A DNA stretch of 64,000 bases, from contig JBITNC010000001.1 of NCBI GenBank assembly GCA_050084985.1, positions 28,520,001 through 28,584,000 on the forward strand, read 5' to 3'. Origin of the DNA: Nageia nagi. Taxonomy: Eukaryota > Pinophyta. A model generated the notes under the pieces. It did no database searches. It was not told where the DNA came from and saw only the letters and a program-made list of their open reading frames with translations. The position numbers and the translations under genes were made by a program. This document shows, piece after piece, positions 45,201-57,236 of the stretch (positions within the stretch are counted from its first letter, which is position 1; the number at the start of each line of letters is the position of its first letter).

Positions 45201-45469
45201 TTTAGGAGCACGTAAACTTGAATATTTAACTAGTATATGCAAGAAAGATTAGACCCTAAAAGCATAAACTACAAAAATAAATTTGATTAAAATCCTTAAG
45301 GAAGCTTCTTCAAGCCATCCTTTTAAATCAATAAGTTCAAATGATCACAACATGACTAGATCTGGAAGGTGTTAAGAAACACTAAAGATTACCTAATAAT
45401 GCCATTTTTTGGTGATGGTACGTGATGCAGCTAATCAGATCCTGAGATGAGCCCAAATTGTCTACACTA

Positions 45470-47181
45470 TCAAAATGTGATGACCTTGGGCATTTTTGAA
45501 ACATAGGGGCATTTACAAAATGTAGGGGAATTTCATTATTAAAATGTAGATACCTTAGGCATTTTACAACCTACAAACATAGAGGACAAGATTCAAAAGT
45601 CAATATACATCACGAGATAAGATAAGCCTACTATAGAAATAGAACATGAAAAAAGGTCGAGAAGCATGATGTGTATGTCTTTGGTTTGATAGGATGAACA
45701 AATATTGGAATGGATAATTTCTAGCTTCCCCAAGACCAATGACTCTCAATCATTATTCTCATATGCTCATGGAGATTGCTAGACATAGAAGCTCCCAAAT
45801 TTATCACTTCTAGGACTTAGGAATTAACAAATTTAAAGCTCAATGTTTGCAGTAGTTTCTAGCCTCAAAATGGAGATGCAGAATTGATTTTATATATTTC
45901 TAATACATGCCAAATTATCAATCTAGAATCCATACGAATTTCAATTTCAAAAATGGATGTTGCTTGATTGATCTTTGATTAGATTCAAATTGGATTAGCA
46001 TAGGATCTGATTGAATATAAATTGGAGACATATTCATTCAATTCTCTTATATTTTATCTACTAATCATATTTGGAGCATAACTAATGATTTATCAATCAA
46101 TGACTGAAGTCTCATATTTTCCTATTTTCCTACTAGATGAATCATCAATGGTATGGCAAGGTGAGGTGTAAATTCTTATCCAACTATTTTCTTGTAAAAT
46201 AGATAATAAATAAATTTGTCATATTAATGTGACGAACATTAACAAACATCAATATAATAATTATTTTGATCAAGCAAAATAAATGATCAAATATAATCAA
46301 CATGACTAATGTTAATTATATTTTAAGCATAAATAGCTATGATTGAAATTAATTATAATTTTCAAATAAATGACTATGGTTTGAAGTGCAATAAATAAGA
46401 CTAAATTTAATTGATCTTTAACTATAAATAACTATCATCTAAAATATAATTAATATGCCTAATATTAATTATCTTTCCCAAATGACTATAATCAGAATGC
46501 AATAAACATGACTAAGTCTAGTTGGAATTTCTCAGTAAATGATTATGATCAAAAATATATTAAACATGAATAAGTTTAATTGTATTTTTCAAAGAAGTGA
46601 AATTGAAAGAAATGTAATAAACATGAATAAGTTAAATTATGATTCCAAAGCAAATGAATAATCAAAACACAATAAACATGACTAAGTTAAATTACAATTC
46701 CAAAGAAAATGACTATTATCAAAATGCCATAAATATGACTAAGTTAAATTGCAATTATAAAGCAAATGACTATGATTGAAATGCAATAAACATGATTAAG
46801 TTAAATTGTGATTCCAAAACAAATGACTATGATTGAAATGCAATGAACATGACTAATTTAAATTATGATTCCAAAGAAAATGGCTATGATCAAAATGCAA
46901 TAAATATGACTAAGTTAAATTGGGATTCCAAAGAAAATGACTATGATTGAAATGCAAAAAACATGACTAAGTTAAATTGTGATTCCAAAGTGAATGACTA
47001 TGATTGAAATGCAATAAAGATGAATGAGTTAAATTGTGATTCCAAATAAAATGACTATGATTAAAAGGTACTCAACATGACATCATTAAATGTACTCAAA
47101 TTAACTAAATAAACAAGCATGTCAATGATCAAAGAGTGGTGTATTAAATGTAGTGCATAGCACTAAATTTGAGTGTCTACA
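45470..47181 (-). repeat. 3' LTR of the rightmost Tat element (left limit uncertain)
   Basis: The right end is clear: GAGTGTCTACA at 47171-47181, then a polypurine tract. This is the same terminus and tract type as in the 24-kb Tat element. The second LTR would lie beyond the right edge of the window, so the left end cannot be fixed by comparison. A TG near 45476 is a candidate. The right half holds a 57-bp repeat array. Confidence 0.6.
46360..47090. repeat. 57-bp tandem repeat array within the LTR
   Basis: The unit is close to 'gactatgattgaaatgcaat' followed by 'aaacatgactaagttaaattgtgattccaaagcaaat'. Starts at 46711, 46768, 46825, 46882, 46939, 46996 and 47053 are exactly 57 bases apart. 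To the left copies become more diverged down to about 46240, so perhaps 12-14 units exist in all. Confidence 0.92.
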
Positions 47182-47195
47182 TTTTGCCCTTTTTG
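47182..47195 (-). promoter_or_regulatory. Polypurine tract of the rightmost Tat element
   Basis: The minus strand reads CAAAAAGGGCAAAA directly before the LTR. It differs by few bases from the tract at 20657-20669. Confidence 0.75.
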
Positions 47196-48123
47196 ATTTG
47201 TATTTTTCCTAGGTTAAATACAATGCAAAAACCTAAATTTGAGTGATAAAAATGAATATGGTGTGATGGCTAATTGCCCCAAGTGATATATGTGATCCCC
47301 CTCAAACACATTTATGCTAAGGAAAAGAAGATGAGGATGCATCTGACAATGAAAGGTAAGGAAAAGGGGAGAAATAATAGATAAAAGGTAAAGGCTAAAA
47401 AATTCATCATGGATTCAAAAATATGGTATCATTCCTAAAATGTAGCCAAATTCCAAAAATGCAAATGCACTCCAAAATGCAAATGCATTCTAAAAATGCC
47501 ACAACATTTTCAAAGAGCAAGGGAAATGCGGCTACATTTACAAAGAAGCAACTATAATAAAGAAGATCTAGGGTTAACTTGGCTCATTCTCATTCATTCA
47601 TTCATGTTGACAAGGCTTTGACCTTGACACCTTTTCTTGTTTATCAAATGAGACTACTAACATGGGATAGAGATCTCATCACTATAATAGGCCACGGGCC
47701 TTCCAGATTGGCGATAAACCCTAATCCTACACTTAATTAAGTTTTTAAGTTAATTTAGTTATAGGAAAAGGAGTTAGGTAGGAAAATGGACATAAGGAGG
47801 GAAAATATAAAGAAAAATAAATAAAATAAACTAAGAAAAGGGGTAGAACACTAGAACATACATAGATGGGTAGCTAGGACATGAAAATTAAGAAATTTAG
47901 ACTAGATTAGGGCATTAACAGGTTAGAAAAATGGAAATGTAAGGGGTCCCTACATTTCCAACCTAGAAATATAAGGGGGTCTTGAGTTTAGTAGAGGTTA
48001 AAGAGAAAAAAGCTCTAACCCTAGGTGTTTTTGATAAAGAGTTGATTTTTTTTAAATTTTAGATAGGTTTAAAAGCTCATGCAACATCACTTCCAATCAA
48101 TTTGGGACCTACTATATAGGAAC
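47196..48123. other. 3' region between LTR and antisense PMD relic
   Basis: No domain found. An A/G-rich stretch at 47,720-47,960 contains repeated 'aggaaaa' and 'gggtcc' words. It might contain decayed upstream exons or a promoter of the PMD gene. Confidence 0.35.
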
Positions 48124-49200
48124 ATGAGCAATGAGGATTGGGAGTGGCTCTTCATGATCAATATTGAGTATGTTAGGATGATGGATCCCATGATGTAAGA
48201 TAGTGGATACCTAATAGCATTGGTGGAGAGGTGGGATGCCTCCACCAACACCTTCATTCTATTAACTACAAAGTGCATGATCACTCTTAAGGATGTATGG
48301 TGGATTTTCAAGGTATCGATAGAGGGGTATTAGATAATTAGAGTAGGGGAAGATGTCAAGTGATAAGTAGTGGTGTTAGGATTTATCAAAGTAGATTGGT
48401 GGCATATCTAATGGGGAATCCAAGGCTTCAACTATGAGACCATTTATAGAGATGGCCTCCATGAGGCATAATTAGTATTTACAATGGTGATTAGAATGAC
48501 CCACATTTATCCAAACTCTTTTAGGGTACTCTTCCCTTGGAAGCTATGTAATGTGCTTTGAAGGATGCATGAGGATGGCATTATATTCACATGGGGACCA
48601 ACATTACTCAAGCTAGTCTATAGGTAGTTGGAAAAGATTTAGTTGAGGCAACAATGAGGGATGGCTTGCTCCCTCCTCCTCTAGATCTAGTGGTGGGAGC
48701 ACATTTGAGTAGGTAGACTAGCATGGTTACCTTATGATATTCATGTAGAGTTAGATGCTATATAGGGATACCTAAGGATTGAGGCACCCTAAACCCTAAG
48801 GAGGGGTAGGGATTATTAGCCTAGGAGGTGGCATCCCCACATTGGGGATCTAACATTTTATAGACTTATGATTATAAGAATTCATCTAGAGGTCATACTT
48901 GGATGAGCTAAGATGGGTTGAGGATGGAGTACAACTCAATAAGGTACTTAGGAAGAGGTGAATAAACACTTATTGGGGTGAGGTAGAGTTCTTTTATTTT
49001 GATTAAATCACATGATAGGCAGGGTTAGTGTATTATGTACCAAGGGAACCTATCCTATATAGTAGATATAGGGTAGATAGGCTACCACTAGTGGCATATG
49101 TAGAGATCATAATAGAGTTGGATTCCTAGTTACAATCTCAATAGTTAGGGTAGTAAGGATGAATCCAACCTATGATTAATACTAGGTAGGATGGTTATAA
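48124..49200 (+). pseudogene. Plant mobile domain (PMD) relic, antisense in the Tat element
   Basis: From ATG 48124 the frame reads SNEDWEWLFMINIEYVRMMDP, a TAA, then LIALVERWDASTNTFILL and KCMITLKDVWWIFKVSIEG. Later blocks in shifted frames are GIQGFNYETIYRDGL, FRVLFPWKLCNVL and DGIIFTWGPTLLKLVY. All correspond to the blocks of the minus-strand relic at 7.7-8.2 kb (EMTITLEDIYKM, RFPWNMFDII, IIFAWGLVLL). PMD (aminotransferase-like) proteins occur in plants both as host genes and inside transposons. The gene is on the strand opposite to the surrounding Tat pol and lies between pol and the 3' LTR, the usual place of Tat antisense ORFs. A low-complexity Gly/Asp-coding tail follows to about 49,850. 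Dead copy. Confidence 0.75.
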
Positions 49201-49940
49201 GTGATGGATACCCAAGTAGGAAAAGATGGAGGGGATGGGGAAGATGGTGGAGATGATAATGAAATGATATGAGGGGTAATAGTAGTAGTTATGGATGGTG
49301 ATGGAGGGGACAAAGGAAGTGATGGTGGAGGTTAGGATGGAGGCAATGGTGGAGGATGGGATGGGGGATGGTATGGAGGATATGGTGGGGGTGATGGTGG
49401 ATAGGATGAAGGAGATAATAGTTGGGGGATAGGATATGCTAGAGAGGGTTGGAGAGCTAAAAGCTCATCGATGGATCCTCTTATAGCTTAGGAGGTAGGA
49501 GATATGGAAGTAGTTTGATTGAGGATAGCATAGTTAGAGGGATAGTTGGTAGCAACACATCAGTGCATCACCATGTTAGAGAAGATAGTAGATGGCTAGA
49601 ATCATCATATTATGGAGGTGAATGAGAGGGTTACATATTATGAGGAGGAGTTTAACAAGATATGACATCCCATTCCAATGGTATCAAGCTATATGAGGAC
49701 AATGACTAGTAGAGGTAAAAATCAAACCCCTATAGCTTCTTAGGGATCTCACTATCATACAAGGAATTCTAATCAATTGTATCAACATTCTTCTCAACCA
49801 TCAAGCTCACATCATTTGAGGAGATGTGGGTGATATGAAGATGCATATGATGTACCATATGTATGTGTATCATGTGTACTATATGTGTAATTTTTTTTAA
49901 TGGCTAAGAGGACCTTTTTGATATATATATGCTTATGGTT
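49201..49940 (+). other. Low-complexity tail after the PMD relic
   Basis: The stretch 49,230-49,450 is G-rich with many 'ggtggagg', 'gatggtgg' and 'gatgatg' words, which would encode Gly/Asp/Met-rich low-complexity protein. At 49,690-49,830 a piece rich in Ser, His and Gln codons precedes a stop. This may be the disordered C-terminus of the PMD protein. Confidence 0.4.
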
Positions 49941-50190
49941 TGATACATGATGTGTGTTATTTATGTGATGATGGATGCAATGCATGTAGTAGATGTATGC
50001 TCTAGGTTTGATGATGGATGATGATTTAGACTATATTTCAATGTATGCAATGCATGTTTTATATGTATGCTCTAGGTGTATGATGGATGATGATTTAGAT
50101 TATATTTTGATGTATGCAATGTATGTTTTATGTATATGCTCTCAATTTATGATGGATGATGATTTAGACTATATTTCAATGCATACAATG
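49941..50190. repeat. 69-bp minisatellite, left part
   Basis: Units of 'atgcaatgcatgttttatgt' + 'gtatgctctaggtttatgatgg' + 'atgatgatttagactatgttttaatgt' start at about 49982, 50052 and 50121. The next would start at 50190, where the inserted element interrupts the array. A 69-base unit is a multiple of three, so the array is open as a 23-residue repeat, but I see no gene in it. Confidence 0.92.
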
Positions 50191-50766
50191 TGTAGACCCA
50201 AATAGTGCATATAATTATTTATGGGGATTAATTAACACACTATTTGTGTAATTGTTTCTTATTGTTGCATATACCTAAAACATGGCTATAATGAATAATA
50301 GAAAGATACTTGTGTTTAATTAGATCATATATTCATTCCATTATAATAAACATACACAAAATACAAGCAAACATTCATTCAATTACATGTCATTGGCGGC
50401 CTAAAAGAGGTGTGCCACTAGTAGCCTAAAATAAGCAATATAATAGATGTAATCAAGAATGTATAACTTATGAATAATATTTGTTCATAACAAAGTGATG
50501 TAACTTGTGCTAGAATCTCTCTATATTCCTCCTCATATTCATTTTTCCATCTGATTTAAGGTCATCAATTAATGCCTTTATATATGATACATATTTACAT
50601 GACTTAGATCTTTTTGATAACTTGTATATGCCACAAGGGTCCACTAGATATATTACATAGCTTTATCATGACTTAGGGTATTATTTAATCCCTTTTTACA
50701 TAATACATTATTGAGGCCCTAAAATGAATTATTTAATAAATAATAATTCACTTTTAGGCATCTACA
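50191..50766 (-). repeat. 3' LTR of the internally deleted Tat element
   Basis: 576 bases, complete, TGTAGACCC to GCATCTACA. It lacks a stretch of about 40 bases that the other LTR has at about 56644-56683. By eye the two copies are roughly 88-90% alike. Confidence 0.88.
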
Positions 50767-50780
50767 TTTTTCCCCTCTTT

Positions 50781-52320
50781 GGAGGTGTGATTGAAGCAAT
50801 GAAATTACATGTCCAAAGATGAAGTGTAGAAGAATTATTTTTGGAATTTTTGAGCTCTTTTATATGCTCTTCCTTATTGATGATGATGATGAATATAGAT
50901 GATGGTGATGTTGAGGGTCCTTTGCTACCTATTTTGGCTTGGATGCCCTAAAAATGGTCCTTGAGTGGTGTATCTAAGGAAAAACTATGATGAAGAGTCT
51001 CTCTTTAGGCATGATCTTGTATTGATGATGGAAATGAATATGATGATGTAGTTTTATGGTCTCAAATCTAGATTTGGATATGGAATATGTGATTTTTCCC
51101 CTTGTACTATTTCAAGCATAAATATGATCATTCTATCATGTTTTATACTCAAGAACCATTCGCACTTACATCCATGCCTTGTAACATAAGGGATCCTCTT
51201 GGACTATAGTGAAATGATGATAAAATGGATGCCATTGGTAGCATAGGAAACAATGTGTACGTCATTGGTGGTATGGAAGCCTTTATATTTTCTTCTACTC
51301 TTCAAGATATAGATACCTATAATAAAATGTTATTCATAAAAATGGGGTGGATGCATATTGAGTTATATCATCCATTAATGATGAGTCAATGTCAGCAATC
51401 TACTAATGATTGCATCATTGATTTATCTTCTAAGTGAGTGAAATCTTAGTTGCTATATCGATGGCCATTGGTGATCATACATTTTATATCTATGATCTAA
51501 AGATATTATGCTTTAAATTAGTTCAAAGAAAAATCCATGTGGATACATAGCAAGTTGCATCATCAATTGGAGATGATCCAATATCAACATCTTATTGATG
51601 GTTGCATCACCAATTTATTTTTAAGTGATTGAATTCTCACTAGCCATGTCATTGGCCATTGATTACCTTACATTTTATGTCCATAGTTCATAAATATTAG
51701 ACTATCATTTTTCATTTCCCTTCTCTTTCTTTTTCTTTTTTTTAATATTTTTCATGCACACTGCTAGTAGCATATAAGTCCTTGAATTTTGCAACAATAA
51801 AATTATTCTACATTCTATTCTTCAATATCTATTTTTGCACCATGCTCACAAGTGAAGATGAGGTTTCCCCCTAGCTAAGGCTATAAAGGGGGTGGGGGAT
51901 GTAGATTTTTCACATGCAGTAAGTGTGTAATAATGTCCATTACACACATTATAGCCCAAATCCACCATGCTATCAGTTGAGTAACAATCATGAATGGGCA
52001 ATACATGGAGGTGAACATTGTTGTTCAAAGCTTATGAGAAATGTAGTGTAGAATGTAGAGTGAAGTTCAGAAGAGGGGATAATATTTCTAATGTTCCTTT
52101 TTTTTGCATATTTCTCTATGCAAACTATAGATCATTTTTTTTTATGTCACTAGCAGCCTGCTTGTAGTGCATGCCACAAGTACGATGGGAATCTTTGAAT
52201 TTTACAAAAAATAAAAGTTTTAATGCCCCTATTCATGAATTCTATATTTTTCAAGGCATAAAGATACAATATTTAACATTGGAGCATTTAATATGGATGA
52301 TATTGAATTTATTTAATTCT
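50781..52320. other. 3' untranslated region of the deleted Tat element
   Basis: No clear ORF. Two diverged copies of a segment of about 140 bases lie at 51,360-51,500 and 51,550-51,690 ('gattgcatcattgatttatcttctaagtg' versus 'gttgcatcaccaatttatttttaagtg', each ending in 'ggccattg...ttacattttat'). The word CATTGGTGGC and relatives recur across the element. Confidence 0.45.
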
Positions 52321-53412
52321 TCTTAGCCATCCATGGATGATAATCTATATGCACCTAATTTTGTTGCTTCAATTACAACATATGGGCCTAGTCAATTGGG
52401 CTCAAAATTACCTTTTGCTTCATCATTTTCTATTATTTTGTTGATATTTTCTTTCAAAACTAGATTTGATACCTTGAATTCCTTTGCTTTTATTTTCTTT
52501 ACAAATACTCTCTTGAGTTTTGTATGGTATACCTTTTGATGTTCAATGGATCTAATCCTTTTCTCATTTAGTGATTCTAGATGTTGCAACCTTGGTTTTC
52601 TTGCATCTTCATTGGATATGTCACCTTGTAAGGAAATTCTAAAGGAGGGGATTTCCAAGTCATGTGGTACAATGGTATCATCTCCATATACCAATGAGAA
52701 TGGTGTTGCCCCAGTGGCTGTATGGACACTTATTCTATAAGCCCATACTACATATGGTAATTGCTCATGTCAATCTCTCTTATATCTATCCCATGTTTTG
52801 GAAAGTATACTCTTGAGTGTCTTATTTGTATCTTTAGCTTGACCATTACCTTGAGGGCAATAAGAAGAATAGGTATGTGTAACATGAAACATCTTGCAAA
52901 ATGCCTTCATATCTTTACCTTTAAAATTTTGGCCATTGTCTATGACAATCTTTATGGTACACCAAACCTTGTGATGATATTTTTGATGAGGAATGCAATG
53001 AATTTATCTTGAGTTACTAATTTTGTTGGAATAGCTTCCACCCACTTGGTGGTATCTATAGCTATGATAAAAATTTGTGTCCTTTCCTAGAGTGAGTATT
53101 AATCATGCTAATCAAATCTATACCCCAAGTAGCAAATGGCCATAGAGAAATAATAGAATGTAATTCTTGGGTAGGTTTCTTCTCTAAATTTGCATATTTT
53201 TGGCATTGCAAATAATTTTTTAGATGAGATTTACAATCCTCTTCTATAGTAGGCCAATAATATCTAATCCTCAAAATTTTGGTGTGTAGTTCCTTTGCAT
53301 GGAAGTGACCACCACATAAACCATCATGAGCTTGTTCTAATATAGTAGCTATCTCATCTTGTGTCAAACATCTCAATAATGCACCATCAAATGCACACCT
53401 ATATAAAACCAA
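52320..53412 (-). pseudogene. Integrase of the deleted Tat element
   Basis: The frame 53412-53062 has the zinc-binding part (EQAHDGLCGGHF, then RYYWPTIEEDC and CQKYA) and the first core segment (FATWGIDLISMI), where Asp is the first catalytic residue. After stops and shifts, the core continues weakly (KWVEAIPTK, then FGVP). The C-terminal part is at 52694-52392 (LEIPSFRISLQGDISNEDAR, VSNLVLKEN). The second Asp and the Glu regions are too decayed to read. Same domain order as in the 24-kb element. Confidence 0.8.
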
Positions 53413-53459
53413 TTATCACATATCTTACTGCAGTTATTTTCAATCTCACTCTTTCATTT

Positions 53460-54030
53460 CTATAAAAAAAATTTAGGAATTGTTTGATTTTTCAAATAAT
53501 TATAGATATCAAAGTACCAATTCTGAAAATCATTCTCTTCCATAATAATACAAGCATGAATCTCATCCATATGATCCATGTAAGAAGGAGAGATTAACTT
53601 ATGAATTATGAGGATGGTCTCTTCATCCTCAATCTCAATCGATGCTAGAGAAGCTATACTCATCATTGCATCTACATACCTATTATTAGTTCTTAGAATA
53701 TTTTAAATAGTATATCTATCAAAATGATCTAATAAATTAGTCATCACAAGTCTATAAGGCTTTAAATTTTCATCTTTAGTATCAAAGAAATCCTACACTT
53801 GATTGATAACAAGCTATGAATCCTCATATATCTCTGTATCCTTGATTTTCAAATTTACAATAGCTTTCAATCCTAATATCAGTGCCTCATATTCAGCCAT
53901 ATTGTTTGTGTAAATAAAACCAAGTTTGTAAGCCATAGGGATTACCTCATTTGTAGGAGATACCAAGATAATAATTGCTCTTACTCCATGAGAGCATTTT
54001 GAACCATCAAAATACAGAGTCTAAATAGTG
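53460..54030 (-). pseudogene. Second RNase H of the deleted Tat element
   Basis: The minus strand reads TLYFDGSKCSHGVRA, then TNNMAEYEALILGLKAIVNL and YEDS, in one frame with stops, and ends in the open stretch 53666-53460 (MMSIASLASIEIEDEETIL). FDGS, AEYEAL and the later D-S are active-site blocks of the archaeal-type RNase H. Confidence 0.75.
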
Positions 54031-54099
54031 GGCTCATCTTCTATGAAGCATATGTAGCCATTAGGGATCGACATCTCATCAAAGTCATGTCATTGGTAG

Positions 54100-55469
54100 C
54101 CATCTAATAGGTCAACACACTACTAGTAGCATGGGTCACCTCCCCTTCTTATATGAAATTAGCTACCAAATATGTGATTGCTTAGCCTTTGATAGATTTT
54201 TGCTTTACAACATTGATGTGGAATTCTTATAGCAACATTAACCACTTTGCAAGTCTACCTGATAGATACTACTTAGCCACAAGGCATTTCAATGGGTTAA
54301 CAGGACTAACAACAAATGTAGTACAATATAATAAATAATACTTTAATTTTTTAGTAGTGAAGACAATACCATAGCAAATTTTTTCCATAGGAGTGTATAT
54401 AGTCTCATAGTCAATCAAAATTTTATTGAGATAATAGATGGCTCTTTCCTTATTTTCTGTATCTTTTTGACAAAGCATTGTGCCTATTGCATATAATGTG
54501 TTTGAGATGTATAAGTAAGCAAGTTTTGAAAAATCCATGGGCACTAGGATAGGAAGATTAAGAAAATATTATTTGATATCCTCAAATGCTTTTTTACAAT
54601 TTCATCCCATACAAACTTGACATCCTTTTTGAGCAAATGGGTGAATGGCCTACACTTGTCTCCAACTTGTGAAATGAATCTTCTAATTGAATTTATTTTA
54701 TCTTGGAGGCTCCATAATTATTTCAAGTTTTTGGGTGAAGGCGTACTAACAATGGCTTTAACCTTCTTAGGGTCTACTTCTATTCCTCGATTAGAAACCA
54801 TGAACCCTAATAATTTACTAGAAGTAATACCAAATGCATATTTTTGAGGTTTTGTCTTAATTTGTACCTTTACAAAATGGTGAATACCTCTTCAAGAACT
54901 TGTATATGATCTTGTCCTTATTTGGATTTGACTAGAATGTCATCAAACATATACCTCCATGATCTTATGAATGTGCTCACGAAACTTGGTGACCATTGCT
55001 CTTTCATATGTAGCTCCTACATTTTTAAATCCAAAAGGCATAGCTTACAACAAAAATTACCCCAAGTGGTAGTAAAAGTTATTTTATGTTGTTCAATAGG
55101 GTTAATCAATATTTGGTTATAGCCAAAGAATCCATCCATATATGATAATGTATCATGACCAACTATACTATCAACAATCATATCAATATTAGGCACTAGG
55201 AAATCATCTTTTGGAAAAGCATTATTAATATCACAAAAATTAGTACATAACCAAATCTCACTAATTGGTTTAGTAATAAGGACAATATTTACCATCCATT
55301 CAAAATAGTCAATTGGCCTTATGAATCCAGCATTCAAATATTTCTCAATTTCGTTTTTGACTAGTAATGCCTTGGAAGGATGCATCTGTCTTGGTTTTTG
55401 TTTGATTGGCTTGGCTCCCTCTTTTAGTGTTAAATTATGCATAACAAATGAAGTATCTAAACCTAGCAT
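54100..55469 (-). pseudogene. RT and first RNase H of the deleted Tat element
   Basis: RT opens at 55469 with MLGLDTSFVMHNLTLKEGAKP, then KQKPRQMHPSKALLVKNEIE, DYFEWMVNIVL, INNAFPKDDF, MDGFFGYNQI, and TWGNFCCK. A shift near 55017 follows. The 'Y-V-D-D' box is lost in the decayed part (54,900-54,960). RNase H is at 54544-54269: FSKLAYLYISNTLYAIGTML, AIYYLNKIL, EKICYGIVFTTKKLKYYLL. Many changes but the order is intact. Confidence 0.82.
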
Positions 55470-55499
55470 ATCATCATAATACCAAGAAAAATTATTAGA

Positions 55500-56110
55500 A
55501 TACTCAATGAATTTATTTTTGTACCTTTCTTATCATGGAGGAGGTAGAGATGCTCCAATTTGTATTCATATTTCAGCATATGAAGTGCCAATATTGATGT
55601 ATATCAACTCTTATTATGGAAATGTGATATCTTCTTTCTTTTTCAATAATAATGGTAGCTCCTTAATGCTTGGTACAACATCATTAGCTAAATCTAAGGG
55701 TTGGACTTGCAATACTTCATAAAAATTGATCTCTTGACCAAAATAAACATATTCATTAAGGATATAAGTTGCTTTGCATTTTTTATTAGATTTGGGCAAT
55801 TTTGAATGTGCCCCCAAGTATTCAAGAAGATCATAATCAGTACTAAAATATTTAAATTCAAGAGGTATAGAATCATCAATTCATGTATCTACATCAATAT
55901 CATTTGATAACTCTATCAAATTACATTCTTTAACAAATTTAATAGGACCTTATTTTTGTTTTACTTGATTCTCACTACCCAAGCCTATTTTGGTCATTTG
56001 AACCTTATAAGTATTAGGGAAAGCAAGCATTCCTTGTTCAAATTTTCCTAAACACCCCCTTTTTATTTGCAATTTTGAACCATATACTTGTGAACAAATG
56101 AAGAGTGAAA
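55500..56110 (-). pseudogene. G-patch-like linker before RT in the deleted Tat element
   Basis: The minus strand reads LGKFEQGMLAFPNTYKVQ and KIGLGSENQVKQK at about 56,070-55,960, resembling the 'G-L-G-x-x-x-Q-G ... G-L-G' G-patch-like motif. It continues with the acidic linker IDDSIPLEFKYFS, and the open stretch 55817-55614 (LNEYVYFGQEINFYEVLQV). The retropepsin core upstream is missing, in line with the deletion. Confidence 0.6.
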
Positions 56111-56402
56111 GATATTACCTAGTTCAGAAGATGATGGTATGTCCATTAAAGAGGTCTAGTTTGACATTTTAGATAAGGAAGAGCAAGATTGCTCACTATC
56201 TTCATCATTTTCATGTCATTGGAGGCTTGTTGGTAGTATTGCATGCTATTGGTGGCCTTCAACAACTGATATCTAGGGCCATCCCAAATCTTTTATAGAT
56301 GCAAATAGGTCTATGTCATCAATTCTGTAGGTTCCCATTCTTGTCTTCATGATCTAGATCTATTTTTCTATAAGGGTTCTATCTCATATCATGGCAGTAA
56401 CA

Positions 56403-56987
56403 TGGGGGTTAATTAACGCACTATTTATCTACTTATTTCTTATTGTCGTATATATCTAAAATATGGCAACACTGAATAACAAAAAGAAACTTATGTTTAA
56501 TTATATCACATATTCATTCCATTAGAAGAAACATACATAAAACATGAGCATACAATCATTCAATTGCATGTTGTTGGTGGCCTAAAAGAGGTATGCTGCT
56601 AGCAACCTAAAATAAGCAATATAACAAATGCAATCAAGAATGTAGTGAGCAAATGAAAGAATCATAAAATAGAAAACATAAGGTATAACTTACAAATAAT
56701 ATTTGGGCATAACAGAGTGATGTAACATGTGCTAGAATCTCTCTAGATTCCTCCTCATATTTGTTTTCCCATTTGGTTTAAGGTCATTAATTGATGCCTT
56801 TATATATGATACATCTTTACATGGCTTAGATATTTTTGACATCTTGTATATGCCAAAAGGGTCCACTAGATATATTACATAGCTTTATCATGACTTAGGG
56901 TATTATTTAACCCCTTTTTATATAATACATCATTGAGGCTCTAAAATGAATTATTTAATAATAATAATTCACTTTTAAGCATCTACA
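56403..56987 (-). repeat. 5' LTR of the deleted Tat element, truncated
   Basis: 585 bases. Relative to the 3' LTR it lacks the 31 bases TGTAGACCC...ATTTA at the inner end, and adjoins foreign-looking sequence ('atcatggcagtaaca'). The outer end is intact. Confidence 0.85.
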
Positions 56988-57236
56988 CAATGCATGTTTT
57001 ATGTGTATGATCTAGGTTTATGATGGATAATGAATTAGACTATGTTTCAATGTATGCAATGCATGTTTTATGTATATGATCTAGGTTTATGATGGATGAT
57101 GATTTAGACTATGTTTTAATGTATGCAATGCATGTTTTATGTGTATGCTTTAGGTTTATGATGGATGATGATTTAGACTATGTTTTAATGTATGCAATGC
57201 ATGTTTTATGTGTATGCTCTAGATGTACATGATAAT
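56988..57236. repeat. 69-bp minisatellite, right part
   Basis: Starts at 56992, 57061, 57130 and 57199 keep the exact 69-base period and the phase of the left part. The array decays at about 57236. Confidence 0.93.

Larger units (their letters stand above)
50191..56987 (-). mobile_element. Internally deleted Tat element inserted in the minisatellite
   Basis: The element is 6,797 bases, bounded by TGTAGACCC (50191) and ATCTACA (56987). The 5-bp duplication CAATG is at 50186-50190 and 56988-56992, and the 69-bp array resumes in phase after it. LTRs are 50191-50766 and 56403-56987; a purine tract (AAAGAGGGGAAAAA on the minus strand, 50767-50780) follows the left one. Minus-strand pol covers about 56,060-52,330. 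Gag, protease core, primer site and the last 31 bases of the 5' LTR are missing together, which one deletion across the LTR/interior junction explains. Confidence 0.88.

Noticed and set aside
46240-47090. CRISPR-like regular repeats
   Set aside because: The 57-bp copies are head to tail without unique spacers, in a plant LTR; it is a tandem repeat.
51846-52028. Small minus-strand ORF after integrase in the deleted Tat element, as a counterpart of the extra ORF at 24.2-25.2 kb
   Set aside because: At 60 codons it shows no similarity to either half of that ORF.
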